A DNA stretch of 21,964 bases from Burkholderiales bacterium (GCA_005793645.1 SXRG01000036.1:1-21964); one strand, 5' to 3'. Shown: positions 1-7,921, numbered from the stretch's first letter. Made by a program: numbers and translations. The notes: a model not told the origin generated them from the sequence alone.

Positions 1-359
1 AAATTTCGGAGTTCTTTCGCAAGCAGGGGATCGGCGACGCTGGGATCATCTGACGTAAGCAGTTTTGGATATTCAGCGACGACGCGATCTTTGAGCAGGC
101 GACTGAAGCTTTTTGATTTCGCACGCGCCTCGATGACTTCAACGCGTCGAATACCGGGCTTCTCAAGCAACCGCAGGAAGTACAGCATCGCCAAGGCTTG
201 CGGAGCCTGTCGGATTTCTTTGACCAGAAGTTCGTCTTGGGTCAAATGCTCATTCTCATCCCCGTGGATGATCTCCCAGATGGTGCGAAAAACATTCGCT
301 CGTGAAGCCTTTGGAAGGCTTGGCGTGCGACTCTGTAATCCTTTTTGCGAACTTTTCAT
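1..359 (-). CDS. Hypothetical protein, partial (runs off the window start)
   Basis: An open frame on the minus strand starts with ATG at 359 and stays open to the window edge, giving about 119 residues beginning MKSSQKGLQSRTPSLPK. A GGGAG ribosome binding site lies about nine bases before the start, which supports this start over an out-of-frame ATG at 375. The visible part is hydrophilic and mixed-charge: a Ser/Lys/Arg-rich N-terminus, a helical-looking stretch around residues 40-65 (LVKEIRQAPQALAMLYFLRL), then EVIEARAKSKSFSRLLKDRV. I see no signal peptide, membrane segment or motif I can name. The C-terminus lies outside the window. It is divergent from the sigma-like genes starting at 739 and, like them, sits on the foreign side of the ispH junction. 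That the frame is coding is fairly well supported by its openness and ribosome binding site; its function is unknown. Confidence 0.6.
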   Translation of the reverse strand, partial: MKSSQKGLQSRTPSLPKASRANVFRTIWEIIHGDENEHLTQDELLVKEIRQAPQALAMLYFLRLLEKPGIRRVEVIEARAKSKSFSRLLKDRVVAEYPKLLTSDDPSVADPLLAKELRN

Positions 360-738
360 CCGGGCTGTCTCCCATCCGTAACCCAAATAACTCCCTGTAA
401 CCGCACGTTACATGTACTCGTTCGGTAACGCAACGTCTCTTGGTATTTCCTGATTGATGCGGAATCCGCGTTTAATTTTGACTGTCACGAGTCATCTTTG
501 GTAATTGGTCGTAATGCGGCGACACGAGCGTGCCGGAGGATTACTGGAAGAGATCAGTCATCACAGAAAATGTTGCAAAGTACGCGGCCATCACCTAGAT
601 TCCTGGCGTGAGTGAAAAGCTCATCCGCGGCGCAGAGCGCCGGGAAGATTGTCAAGGACGACGGGACGTGGCGAGGTCTCGAAAAGATCGCTCGCACTCC
701 TGTCTACGCCTTTCAAAGGCGAGAAAGGAGTGCCTGTC
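360..738. other. Divergent intergenic region with two short inverted repeats
   Basis: About 380 bases separate the minus-strand partial gene from the first sigma-like gene, and no convincing gene lies between them. Two short palindromes are visible: GTAAC-N5-GTTAC at 397-411 and TGACT-N6-AGTCA at 479-494. Either could be a regulator site for one or both divergent genes, but this is inference. TTGACT at 478-483 followed 16 bases later by GGTAAT at 500-505 is a weak promoter-like pair. Short open frames between 600 and 740 have no ribosome binding site or family resemblance. Confidence 0.4.
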
Positions 739-1134
739 ATGGAACGTCCAGATTTCCATCAGTGCCAAAGTTGCCCGTGTCGACACGGCTGTATTCAAAC
801 GCCCGAGTGCGAGTCGCTGGTACGGCGATTCCTTGATGGCGACCAAGCGGCGGGCGATGACCTAGCCACTCGGTTCCAACCCCGGCTATCCGCTTTCCTT
901 CGTCGAAAATTCCGCGCACAAAATCCAGAGAGGTGCGACGACGCCATTCAGGAGACTTGGCTGTCAGTTTTTGGCATCGGAAAGAACGGTCGTTCGCGAT
1001 TGGTGGACTGGCTCACGCGAGCGGATCGCGGTCCATTTTGCTTGTGGTTGATCGTGGTCGTGACTCGCAAAATGATCGACCTCATTCGAGGACAACGTCG
1101 TCCGGCGGAGTCACTGCACAACGGCGACATGTAA
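739..1134 (+). CDS. Sigma-70-like protein, region 2 only, with cysteine-rich N-terminus
   Basis: This 131-residue frame starts at an ATG preceded by AGGAG with eight-base spacing (726-730), so the start is well supported. The N-terminus is cysteine-rich (C9, C12, C14, C18, C24) and could bind a metal. From about residue 28 it resembles sigma-70 region 2: FLDGDQAAGDDLATRF, then DDAIQETWLSVF (compare the usual D-D-x-x-Q-E-x-F of ECF sigmas), then a region-2.4-like stretch ending KMIDLIRGQRRP. It stops at TAA right after region 2. The DNA-binding region 4 is encoded by a separate frame from 1238. No single frameshift joins the two, because all three frames contain a stop between 1132 and 1192. 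It may be half of a two-piece sigma factor or a decayed ECF gene. The family resemblance is by eye. Confidence 0.6.
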   Translation: MERPDFHQCQSCPCRHGCIQTPECESLVRRFLDGDQAAGDDLATRFQPRLSAFLRRKFRAQNPERCDDAIQETWLSVFGIGKNGRSRLVDWLTRADRGPFCLWLIVVVTRKMIDLIRGQRRPAESLHNGDM

Positions 1135-1169
1135 CCGTCCAATTGGGCGTGTGAATGGGCATTCTGAGA

Positions 1170-1241
1170 ATGAACCCCTGGTCGGTTCTTGACGATTGTC
1201 GTCTTCTGTATTTCCCCAGTTCAAAGGACTTAGAAACATGA
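1170..1241 (+). CDS. Possible small ORF coupled to the region-4 gene
   Basis: A 23-codon frame, MNPWSVLDDC through KDLET, lies between the two sigma-like genes; an upstream in-frame ATG at 1155 would add five codons. Its TGA (1239-1241) overlaps the ATG of the next gene (1238-1240) as ATGA, an arrangement often seen with translational coupling. No strong ribosome binding site precedes it. It may equally be the remnant of the inter-domain linker of one sigma factor that has lost its frame. Confidence 0.25.
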   Translation: MNPWSVLDDCRLLYFPSSKDLET

Positions 1242-1477
1242 TCCACTCTGGTGGTATCTTCGGTGAATCGGAAATGGCGGAGTGGCTTGAATTGATTCAT
1301 GAAGCCTTGAATCGGCTGCCATTGGACGACCGGCGGTTGTACCAACTCAATTTTGAGTTGGATCATTCGGCAGAAGAATGCGCGGAACTGCTGCGCATCT
1401 CTGTCAGCACTTTTTTCTTCAGGAAGAGGACGATGCTCGCCAAGGTGCGTCGATTTTGTGACAAACAATTGCGGTAA
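1238..1477 (+). CDS. Sigma-70 region 4-like protein
   Basis: This 79-residue protein starts at ATG 1238, preceded by AAGGA at 1224-1228 with nine-base spacing. An in-frame TTG at 1196 would add 14 residues but lacks such a site. Residues from about 21 resemble sigma region 4: ALNRLPLDDRRLYQLNFE, then a helix-turn-helix-like stretch SAEECAELLRISVSTFFFRKRTMLAKVRRF, parallel to the usual L-S-x-x-E-I-A-x-x-L-x-I-S-x-x-T-V-x-x-R pattern. There is no region 2; that is in the upstream gene ending at 1134. The two could act together, as SigO and RsoA of Bacillus subtilis do (established for that pair, only an analogy here), or both could be remnants of one gene. Confidence 0.55.
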   Translation: MIHSGGIFGESEMAEWLELIHEALNRLPLDDRRLYQLNFELDHSAEECAELLRISVSTFFFRKRTMLAKVRRFCDKQLR

Positions 1478-1530
1478 CCGGACGCAAGCGCGATCCGGGT
1501 CATGGTTTGAGACAGGGCCTCACTTTTTTT
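1478..1530 (+). terminator. Possible weak terminator after the sigma-like genes
   Basis: CCGGA (1478-1482) and TCCGG (1494-1498) can pair immediately after the stop codon. Further on, a four-pair TGAG/CTCA stem (1508-1522) is followed by seven T residues (1524-1530). The stems are short, so this is a tentative terminator. Confidence 0.25.
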
Positions 1531-1587
1531 GCAAAAATTCATTGCTGTACCGAGGAGTTTGCCGCGTCGTTGAGGATAGCAACTCCG

Positions 1588-1686
1588 CGGGGCACCATGG
1601 CGTTCCAGCGCGCGTTCGACAATGGCGATGGCACGATCGACACCGGCACAAAAACCACGCGGGTTGGCGAGTAGTGCAGTGGTCAT
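1588..1686 (-). pseudogene. ispH: 4-hydroxy-3-methylbut-2-enyl diphosphate reductase, truncated after ~33 codons
   Basis: The minus-strand start at 1686 encodes MTTALLANPRGFCAGVDRAI followed by AIVERALERHGAP, an unmistakable IspH N-terminus including the conserved iron-sulfur ligand Cys13 in GFCAGVDRA. IspH catalyses the last step of the MEP isoprenoid pathway and is normally about 310-320 residues. After GAP the family continues like IYVRHEVVHN, but here the frame reads RSCYPQRRGKLL and family resemblance ends at about position 1587. The frame stays open to 1363 as a meaningless tail antisense to the region-4 gene. The start overlaps the fkpB stop by four bases (ATGA, 1683-1686), the usual gammaproteobacterial arrangement, so this is the native ispH locus cut by a junction. 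IspH is usually essential, so an intact copy should exist elsewhere, or the junction is an assembly artefact. Confidence 0.88.
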
Positions 1687-2132
1687 TTTTCGATACTCAG
1701 GATATGGACCTCAAACTCGACCGGTCGACCGGCGAGCGGGTGATTGAAATCGAGGGTGGCTGTGGTGGTGTCGAGGGCTAGCACCGTGCCGTGTAGGGTT
1801 TGTCCATTCGGGAGCTGGAACTGGATGATGTGACCCATGTTGATCGTTGAGCCGGAGGCCAGATTGTTCAGGTCGGCGAGGGGATACGATTGGACCCGAT
1901 CCGGGTCGTGTTCGCCAAAGGCCATGGCGGGGGTCAGGTGCAGCGTGGTATGCGTGCCTTCGGTCAGCCCCTTGAGGGCATATTCCAGGCGCGGGTCGAT
2001 CTCACCACGGCCAAACTGGAAGGTTTCAGGTGCGTCGTCAAAGGTATTGACGAGCTCCGCGTCCCCGCAGGAGAGGCGGTAGTGCAGGGTGACGCGGCTG
2101 TTAAGACCTATTTCAGGGCGGATTTGAGTCAT
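1683..2132 (-). CDS. fkpB: FKBP-type peptidyl-prolyl cis-trans isomerase, FkpB/SlpA type
   Basis: The 149-residue product resembles the short SlyD/FkpB family of cytoplasmic FKBP isomerases, which catalyse proline isomerisation in protein folding. Recognisable parts are the opening beta strands (SRVTLHYRLSCGDAELVNTF), the G-L-T-E-G-THTTLHLTPAMAFGEHDP segment that leads into the inserted chaperone-like flap, and the closing LDFNHPLAGRPVEFEVHILSIE, which is nearly diagnostic of the family. There is no signal peptide and no His-rich SlyD tail. The start overlaps the end of lspA by 20 bases and the stop overlaps the ispH start by four. The lspA-fkpB-ispH order is standard in these bacteria, which supports the assignment. 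Confidence 0.92.
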   Translation of the reverse strand: MTQIRPEIGLNSRVTLHYRLSCGDAELVNTFDDAPETFQFGRGEIDPRLEYALKGLTEGTHTTLHLTPAMAFGEHDPDRVQSYPLADLNNLASGSTINMGHIIQFQLPNGQTLHGTVLALDTTTATLDFNHPLAGRPVEFEVHILSIEK

Positions 2133-2580
2133 GCGGCGGTCTGAAACTTATCCAGATTAAAATGCCGGCGGCGAGGACGATGGCTGAATCGGCGACATTG
2201 AACGCGGGCCAGTGCCAACCCAGCAGGTGAAAGTCGAGAAAATCAACTACATTGCCGTGGATGATGCGGTCGATCACATTGCCCAACGCGCCGCCCAGTA
2301 TCAGGGCGAAGGCCGTGTGTTGTCGCGTGGGCGCGGGCTTCCTTAACCACCAAACGATGAACCCTGAAACGGTTAGCGACAGGGCGATGAAAAACAGTCG
2401 TTGCCAGCCGGGCTGGTCGGCCAACAGCGAGAAGGCGGCGCCTTCGTTGCGTACATGCACCAGGTTGAAAAAGCCGGTGATCTCGATGCGGGTGTAGAGC
2501 GGCAACGACGCCAGAATCGCCCATTTGCTGATCTGGTCGAGGAGGGTTACCAGGGCGGCGAGGCCCAGCCACTTATGCAT
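2113..2580 (-). CDS. lspA: Lipoprotein signal peptidase (signal peptidase II)
   Basis: This 155-residue integral membrane aspartic protease cleaves the signal peptide of prolipoproteins after lipid modification of the conserved cysteine. Four hydrophobic segments are visible (about residues 5-24, 62-79, 89-104 and 130-147). The catalytic aspartates appear in the two family motifs: D104 in GNVIDRI and D131 in FNVADS. The conserved N-E-G-A-A-F-S stretch lies at about residues 45-51. Length is normal for the family (about 160). It overlaps ileS by eight bases at its start and fkpB by 20 at its end, so it is part of the same translationally coupled run. The sequence upstream of the start shows only a weak ribosome binding site, consistent with coupling to ileS. 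Confidence 0.96.
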   Translation of the reverse strand: MHKWLGLAALVTLLDQISKWAILASLPLYTRIEITGFFNLVHVRNEGAAFSLLADQPGWQRLFFIALSLTVSGFIVWWLRKPAPTRQHTAFALILGGALGNVIDRIIHGNVVDFLDFHLLGWHWPAFNVADSAIVLAAGILIWISFRPPHDSNPP

Positions 2581-5359
2581 AGGTTCGCACTTCGCCAGGG
2601 CCGCTCAAGTTGCTTTCGCAGCGGCCGCAGAGTCCGTCGCTGTTTACATCGGCTCGCACATGCCAGCAGCGCTCACATTTGGTGTGGGGGCTGGGGATGA
2701 CCGTGACGGCTTCTGCGCCGCGTGTCAGACGAACGGCCGAGACGATGAAGACGAACTTGAGGTCGTCGCCCAAGGCGGTGAGGTGGTCGTGCAGCGCACC
2801 CTCGGCCGCGATCTCCAGTTCGGCCTGGAGTGCGGAGCCGATGGCCTTGGACTCGCGCGCCGTTTCCAGTGCTTTCAAGATCGTGGGGCGGAAGGACAAC
2901 AATGCGTTCCAGCGGGCAACGAGGCCGGCATCGTTGCCCTGTTCAGGATTGCGCATGACCGAGAAAAAGACGCTGTCGTGTTCTGTTGCGCCGCGGCCAG
3001 GCAGGAAGGCCCAGGCCTCTTCGGCGGTGAAGGATAGGATGGGGGCCATCGCCTGCACCAGGCTGCGGGTTATGACATGCAACGCCGATTGTGCCGAGCG
3101 GCGGGCCTTTGAATCGACCCCTGTGGTGTACAGGCGGTCTTTGAGGATATCAAGGTAAAAGCCGCCCAAGGTTTCGGCGCAGAAGCTGTGCAGGGCCTGG
3201 GCCACGCGCAGGAACTCGTAGTCGGTGTAGGCCGCGCGCACCTCGGCGTCGAAGCGTTGGGTAAGGTGTAGGGTGTAGCGGTCGATCTCCAGCCACTCGG
3301 AGGGTGGCAGGGTGTGCTGTGCGGGGTCGAAATCGGACAGGTTGGCCAGCAGGAACTTGAGGGTATTGCGCACGCGCCGGTAGCTGTCGATGACGCCTTG
3401 CAGGATTTTGTCCGAGATGGACAACTCACCCGCATAGTCGGTGCTGGCCACCCACAGGCGCAGGATATCGGCGCCGTATTTGCCCATGATTTCTTGTGGG
3501 GCGATGACATTGCCTTTGGATTTGGACATCTTGTGGCCGTTGCCGTCAACGACGAAGCCGTGGGTGAGCAGGGCCTTGTAGGGCGCGCGGCCGTCGATGG
3601 CGCAACCGGTCAGAAGTGAACTCTGGAACCAGCCGCGATGCTGATCGGAGCCTTCCAGATAGAGGTCGGCCGGGTAATTGTGGCTGTCGGCGTGCGAGCC
3701 GCGCATGACATGCCAGTGCGTGGTTCCGGAATCGAACCAGACATCCAGTGTGTCACCGAGCTTGCGATATTGCGCAGCTTCGTCACCTAGCAACTCGGCT
3801 GCATCGAGTGCGAACCAGGCTTCGATGCCGCCCTGTTCGACGCGCTGCGCCACGGTCTCGATGAGTTCGGCGGTGCGTGGGTGCAGTACGCCGGTTTCAC
3901 GATGCAGAAAGAAGGGAATCGGCACGCCCCAGTTGCGCTGGCGCGAGATGCCCCAGTCGGGCCGGGTCTTCATCATGCCTTCAAGACGGGCGCGGCCCCA
4001 GGTGGGGAAAAATTGGGTCTTATCCACCGCGACCTCGGCCTGATGGCGCAGGGTCGGCTCCGATTCAAGGCTGCGCTTGTCCATGCCGATGAACCACTGG
4101 GTCGTGGCACGGAAGATGATGGGGGTTTTATGGCGCCAGCAATGTGGGTAGCTGTGGCGGATTTTCTCGGCCTTGAGCAGGGTGCCACGCGCTTCGAGTT
4201 CTTCGAGGACTTTGGGGTTGGCCTCCCACACGGTTAGTCCGGCCAGCGGGGCACTTTCCAGCGCTGGGGTGTTGGCGAGGAAGCGACCGTCGCCCCCCAC
4301 TGGGTTGTTGACGGGGAGGCCATATTTGCGCCCGACATTGTAGTCATCGACGCCATGCGCCGGCGCGGTGTGGACCAGGCCGGTACCCGCCTCGGTGGTG
4401 ACATGGGTACCGCAGATAATCAGTACATCACGGGCTTGGAACGGGTGTTGCAGCAAGAGGTGTTCGAGTGCCGCGCCGGGGCAGGCGCCCAGAAACTCGC
4501 CCTCCAGTCCGTAGCGTTCCAGACAGGCGGAGGCCAGTTCATGGACCAGGATCAGCGCGCCTTTGGCGGTGGAGACCAGGTCATAGGTGAGATCGGGATG
4601 CACCGACACCGCCTCGTTGGCCGGCAGGGTCCACGGAGTCGTGGTCCAGATCACGGCGGCGGCCTCTTTTACCGGGTGTGATAGCCCAAATGCAGCCGCT
4701 AGTTTGGCGATATGGTTAGGGTGTACCGGGAAGGCGACATCGATGGCCGGCGAGGTCTTGTCTTCGTGTTCAACCTCGGCTTCGGCTAGCGCCGAGCCAC
4801 AATCGAGACACCAGTTGACGGGTTTTAGACCCTGATACAGATAGCCCTTTTCCCAGATCTTGCCGAGTGCGCGAATCTCGTTGGCCTCGGCCTCGAAATT
4901 CATGGTGAGGTAGGGGGTGTCCCAATCGCCTAGTACGCCCAGACGGATGAAGTCCTTTTTTTGGCGTTCAACTTGTTGTGCGGCGTAGTCTCGACACAGA
5001 CGGCGTACGACATTGCCTTCGAGGTGCTTGCCGTGTTGCTTTTCAATCTGGTGCTCAATCGGTAGGCCGTGGCAGTCCCACCCTGGTACGAAGGGCGCGT
5101 CGAAGCCTTCCAACGTCTTGGCCTTGAGGATGATGTCCTTCAATATCTTGTTGACGGCATGACCAATGTGGATGTCGCCGTTGGCATAGGGCGGACCGTC
5201 GTGCAGGGTAAAACGCGGGCGACCGGCGCAGGCCTGGCGAAGGGCAGCGTAGAGTTGTTTTTCCTGCCATTGCGCCACCCACCCAGGCTCGCGCTTGGGC
5301 AGATCGCCACGCATGGGAAAGGGGGTGTCGGGCAGGTTGAGGGTGGCTTTGTAATCCAT
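2573..5359 (-). CDS. ileS: Isoleucyl-tRNA synthetase
   Basis: This class I aminoacyl-tRNA synthetase charges tRNA-Ile. The opening MDYKATLNLPDTPFPMRGDL matches bacterial IleS. The ATP-binding HIGH motif lies in PPYANGDIHIGHAVNK (about residue 64), the KMSKS loop in GHKMSKSKGN (about residue 610), and the C-terminal zinc-binding cysteines in CERCWH and CGRCESN. I chose the ATG at 5359 because it aligns with known family starts and has GGA seven bases upstream; an in-frame ATG at 5374 would add five residues (MPDKP) and overlap ribF by 11 bases. Length (928 residues) is normal. The gene sits between ribF and lspA, the common gammaproteobacterial order. No lesion is visible. Confidence 0.98.
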   Translation of the reverse strand: MDYKATLNLPDTPFPMRGDLPKREPGWVAQWQEKQLYAALRQACAGRPRFTLHDGPPYANGDIHIGHAVNKILKDIILKAKTLEGFDAPFVPGWDCHGLPIEHQIEKQHGKHLEGNVVRRLCRDYAAQQVERQKKDFIRLGVLGDWDTPYLTMNFEAEANEIRALGKIWEKGYLYQGLKPVNWCLDCGSALAEAEVEHEDKTSPAIDVAFPVHPNHIAKLAAAFGLSHPVKEAAAVIWTTTPWTLPANEAVSVHPDLTYDLVSTAKGALILVHELASACLERYGLEGEFLGACPGAALEHLLLQHPFQARDVLIICGTHVTTEAGTGLVHTAPAHGVDDYNVGRKYGLPVNNPVGGDGRFLANTPALESAPLAGLTVWEANPKVLEELEARGTLLKAEKIRHSYPHCWRHKTPIIFRATTQWFIGMDKRSLESEPTLRHQAEVAVDKTQFFPTWGRARLEGMMKTRPDWGISRQRNWGVPIPFFLHRETGVLHPRTAELIETVAQRVEQGGIEAWFALDAAELLGDEAAQYRKLGDTLDVWFDSGTTHWHVMRGSHADSHNYPADLYLEGSDQHRGWFQSSLLTGCAIDGRAPYKALLTHGFVVDGNGHKMSKSKGNVIAPQEIMGKYGADILRLWVASTDYAGELSISDKILQGVIDSYRRVRNTLKFLLANLSDFDPAQHTLPPSEWLEIDRYTLHLTQRFDAEVRAAYTDYEFLRVAQALHSFCAETLGGFYLDILKDRLYTTGVDSKARRSAQSALHVITRSLVQAMAPILSFTAEEAWAFLPGRGATEHDSVFFSVMRNPEQGNDAGLVARWNALLSFRPTILKALETARESKAIGSALQAELEIAAEGALHDHLTALGDDLKFVFIVSAVRLTRGAEAVTVIPSPHTKCERCWHVRADVNSDGLCGRCESNLSGPGEVRTYA

Positions 5360-5363
5360 GGGC

Positions 5364-6287
5364 TTATCCGGCATTCAGCAAGGTGCGTGCTTCGTCGGCA
5401 TCGCGGCCGATTTGGGCGATCAGGGCGTCGAGCGAGTCGAACTTTTGTTCATCGCGCAGTTTGTGCAGGAACTCAACGCGTAGGTGGGCGCGGTAGATTG
5501 ATTGATTGAAATTGAACAGGTGTACCTCCAGCGTCGGCTGACCGTTGGTGTGCACCGTGGGACGGGTGCCGAGACTGGCAACACCGGGCCAGTCGGGTCG
5601 GCTCAGACCTTGCACACGCACGGCAAAGATGCCGCGTACGGGCGGGCGGTTGTGCTTGAGTTGGATATTGGCGGTCGGGTAGCCGATGGTGCGGCCGAGC
5701 TTGTCGCCATCGACGACGCGGCCCGAGAGGGTGTAGGCATGGCCTAGCAGTTGGGCAGCGGTTGCCATGTCACCCTCGGACAGGGCGAGGCGCACGGCGG
5801 TGCTGGAGGCGCGCTGGCCAGCGGCCTCAACCGTGTGCAGGGCCTCGGCCACGAAACCTTGTTCGGCACCCACACGGGCCAGGAGTTCAATGTCGCCGGC
5901 GCGTTTTGCGCCAAAGCGGAAGTCGTCGCCGACCAGGACATAGCGTGCCTTGAGACCCTCTACCAGGATGCGCTGAATAAACACTTCGGGCGTCAGGGCA
6001 GCAAAGGCGCGATCGAATGGACAGACATGTACATGGCCGACCCCCAGTTCGCGTAAGCGTTCCAGTTTTTCACGCATGGATGACAATCGGGTGGGAGCGG
6101 TTTGGGGCGAGAAGATCTCGCGCGGGTGTGGCTCAAAGGTCAGCACTGTGGGCAGGGCGCCTAGGGAAACCGCGCGCGCAGTGAGCCGCGCCAGCATGGC
6201 TTGATGGCCCAAGTGGACGCCGTCAAAGTTTCCGATGGTGATGGCATTGGGGCGGGTGGCGTGCGGCCAGCCGTGGGTGATGAGCAT
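5364..6287 (-). CDS. ribF: Bifunctional riboflavin kinase / FAD synthetase
   Basis: RibF phosphorylates riboflavin to FMN and adenylates FMN to FAD in the cytoplasm. The 307-residue length is typical. The N-terminal adenylyltransferase domain carries GNFDGVHLGHQ (residues 19-29) with the HxGH nucleotide-binding motif, followed by LTFEPHPREIF. The C-terminal flavokinase domain shows GRVVDGDKLGRTIGYPTANI (from about residue 187) with the conserved G-x-P-T-A-N. The start is the ATG at 6287; no good ribosome binding site is visible before it. It is the first gene of the close-packed ribF-ileS-lspA-fkpB-ispH run, with 77 untranslated bases separating it from murJ upstream. FAD supply suits an organism with large flavoproteins such as QmoA and QmoB, but the linkage is housekeeping synteny. 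Confidence 0.96.
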   Translation of the reverse strand: MLITHGWPHATRPNAITIGNFDGVHLGHQAMLARLTARAVSLGALPTVLTFEPHPREIFSPQTAPTRLSSMREKLERLRELGVGHVHVCPFDRAFAALTPEVFIQRILVEGLKARYVLVGDDFRFGAKRAGDIELLARVGAEQGFVAEALHTVEAAGQRASSTAVRLALSEGDMATAAQLLGHAYTLSGRVVDGDKLGRTIGYPTANIQLKHNRPPVRGIFAVRVQGLSRPDWPGVASLGTRPTVHTNGQPTLEVHLFNFNQSIYRAHLRVEFLHKLRDEQKFDSLDALIAQIGRDADEARTLLNAG

Positions 6288-6366
6288 GTTGGAGTGTTAT
6301 CTGTGCGGCTACGCTGCGAGAAAGCCGTGATTCTACGGGTTGGGGCGTATTCCGTCAGCCTGTGGA

Positions 6367-7905
6367 TTAGGAGGCGGTCGTGCGGCGGAATTGGGCGGGG
6401 CGTAGACCGAGGATCCAGAGGCTGGCGAAGTAGATGCTGGCGCCGGCCGGGATGAGCCAGGCGAGGTGGGTGAGTCGTTCTTGTAAATTGATCTTTAGCC
6501 AATCGGACTCTGCGCCCATAGCGAGCCAAAGGAAGCCTCCCATCGTGGTGAGGGCGGCGGTGAGTTGCAACAGATAGATGGCCCAGCCGGGTTGGGGTTG
6601 GAAAATGCCGTGTTGGCGCAGTTTGCGATACAGGATGGTGGCGTTGAGGCAGGCACCGAGGCCGATGGCGAGCGCCAGGCCGGCATGCCCCAGGGGGCCG
6701 ATGAAGGCCAGGTTCATGGCCTGGGTGGCGAGTAGGGTGAGGATGGCGATCCTGACGGGGGTCTTGATGTTTTGCCGGGCGTAAAAACCGGGCGCCAGGA
6801 CCTTGACCAGGATGAGTCCGATCAGGCCGGCGCTGTAGGCGGTGAGCGCCAGGCGGGTCATTTCGACATCGTGGACAGTGAAGGCGCCGTAGTGGAACAG
6901 GGTGGTGATCAGCGGGATGGCGAGGATGGCCAGGGCCAGAGCGGCAGGGGCAGCCAGCAGCAGCGTCAGGCGTAGGCCCCAGTCGAGCAGGCGGGAATAT
7001 TCGGCGCGGTCGTCGTCAGCATAGTGCTTGGCGAGTGAGGGGAGCAGGATGGTGCCGAGGGCGACACCCAACATCCCGGTCGGGAACTCCATCAGGCGAT
7101 CGGCGTAATACAGCCAGGAGACACTGCCGCTGATCAGGAAGGAGGCGAAGATGGTGTTGATGAGCAGGGAAATCTGCGCGACCGAAACGCCCATGGCGGC
7201 TGGGCCCATAAGTTTGAGGATGCGGCGGACAGCGGGGTCGTGGGGGGAAAAATCCCAGCGCGGCAGGAGCCCTAGCCGTTTTAATGCGACATATTGTAAT
7301 GACAGCTGCAGCACGCCACCCAAAAAAGCGCCCCAGGCCAGCGCCAGGATTGGTGGGTTAAACCAAGGTGCGGCCACGGTGGCGGCGAGGATCATGGCGA
7401 TATTGAGCAGGACCGGGGTGAAGGCCGGCACCATGAAACGGCTCCAAGTGTTGAGTACGCCGGCGGCCAGCGCGGTGAGCGACATGAACAGGATGTAGGG
7501 AAAGACGATGCGGGTCATCGCGACGGTCAGGTCGAATTTCGCGGCGTCGGCGGTGAAGCCGGGTGCCGAGATCATGACAATCAGTGGGGCGGCGAGGACG
7601 CCGAGCAGTGCGGTGGCGCTAACGATGAGAAACAGCAGGGTGTGGACACGGTGGATGATTTGCTGCGCGGCAGCGTCGCCTTCGCGATTTCGGATTTCGG
7701 CCAGGACGGGAACGAAGGCCTGTGAGAAGGCCCCTTCGGCAAATAGTCGCCGGAGCAGGTTGGGGAGCTTGAACGCGACGAAAAATGCGTCGGTGATGGC
7801 CCCGGCACCGAAGGCGCGGGCGATGACCATGTCGCGTACAAAACCTAAGATGCGCGAGAGCAGGGTCATCGAGCTGACAGTGGCAAGGGCGCGAAGCAGG
7901 TTCAT
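6367..7905 (-). CDS. murJ: Lipid II flippase MurJ (MviN)
   Basis: This 512-residue polytopic inner-membrane protein of the MOP superfamily flips the peptidoglycan precursor lipid II to the periplasm. The start MNLLRALATVSSMTLLSRIL aligns with E. coli MurJ, as do FGAGAITDAFFVAFKLPNLL, the RRLFAEGAFSQAFVPVLAE stretch, GPAAMGVSVAQISLLINTIF and YYADRLMEFPTGMLG. About 14 hydrophobic segments are spread over the whole length, as expected. The frame is open upstream to 8013, but that extension would run antisense into rpsT and has no family match, so the ATG at 7905 is preferred despite a weak ribosome binding site; an ATG at 7932 is a second alternative. It is divergent from rpsT, the usual arrangement. 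Confidence 0.95.
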   Translation of the reverse strand: MNLLRALATVSSMTLLSRILGFVRDMVIARAFGAGAITDAFFVAFKLPNLLRRLFAEGAFSQAFVPVLAEIRNREGDAAAQQIIHRVHTLLFLIVSATALLGVLAAPLIVMISAPGFTADAAKFDLTVAMTRIVFPYILFMSLTALAAGVLNTWSRFMVPAFTPVLLNIAMILAATVAAPWFNPPILALAWGAFLGGVLQLSLQYVALKRLGLLPRWDFSPHDPAVRRILKLMGPAAMGVSVAQISLLINTIFASFLISGSVSWLYYADRLMEFPTGMLGVALGTILLPSLAKHYADDDRAEYSRLLDWGLRLTLLLAAPAALALAILAIPLITTLFHYGAFTVHDVEMTRLALTAYSAGLIGLILVKVLAPGFYARQNIKTPVRIAILTLLATQAMNLAFIGPLGHAGLALAIGLGACLNATILYRKLRQHGIFQPQPGWAIYLLQLTAALTTMGGFLWLAMGAESDWLKINLQERLTHLAWLIPAGASIYFASLWILGLRPAQFRRTTAS

Positions 7906-7921
7906 GGGTGACGATTCTAGC

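Noticed and set aside
600..865. Short overlapping plus-strand frames before and over the first sigma-like gene
   Set aside because: No ribosome binding sites or recognisable sequence; the frame starting at 739 has both.
1363..1587. C-terminal part of the open frame that begins as IspH
   Set aside because: The residues after GAP have no IspH resemblance and are antisense to the region-4 gene; it is accidental read-through of the junction.
1..1587. A transposon or integrative element
   Set aside because: The foreign segment suggests one, but no transposase, integrase, terminal inverted repeat, tRNA attachment site or target duplication is visible, so I do not call it.
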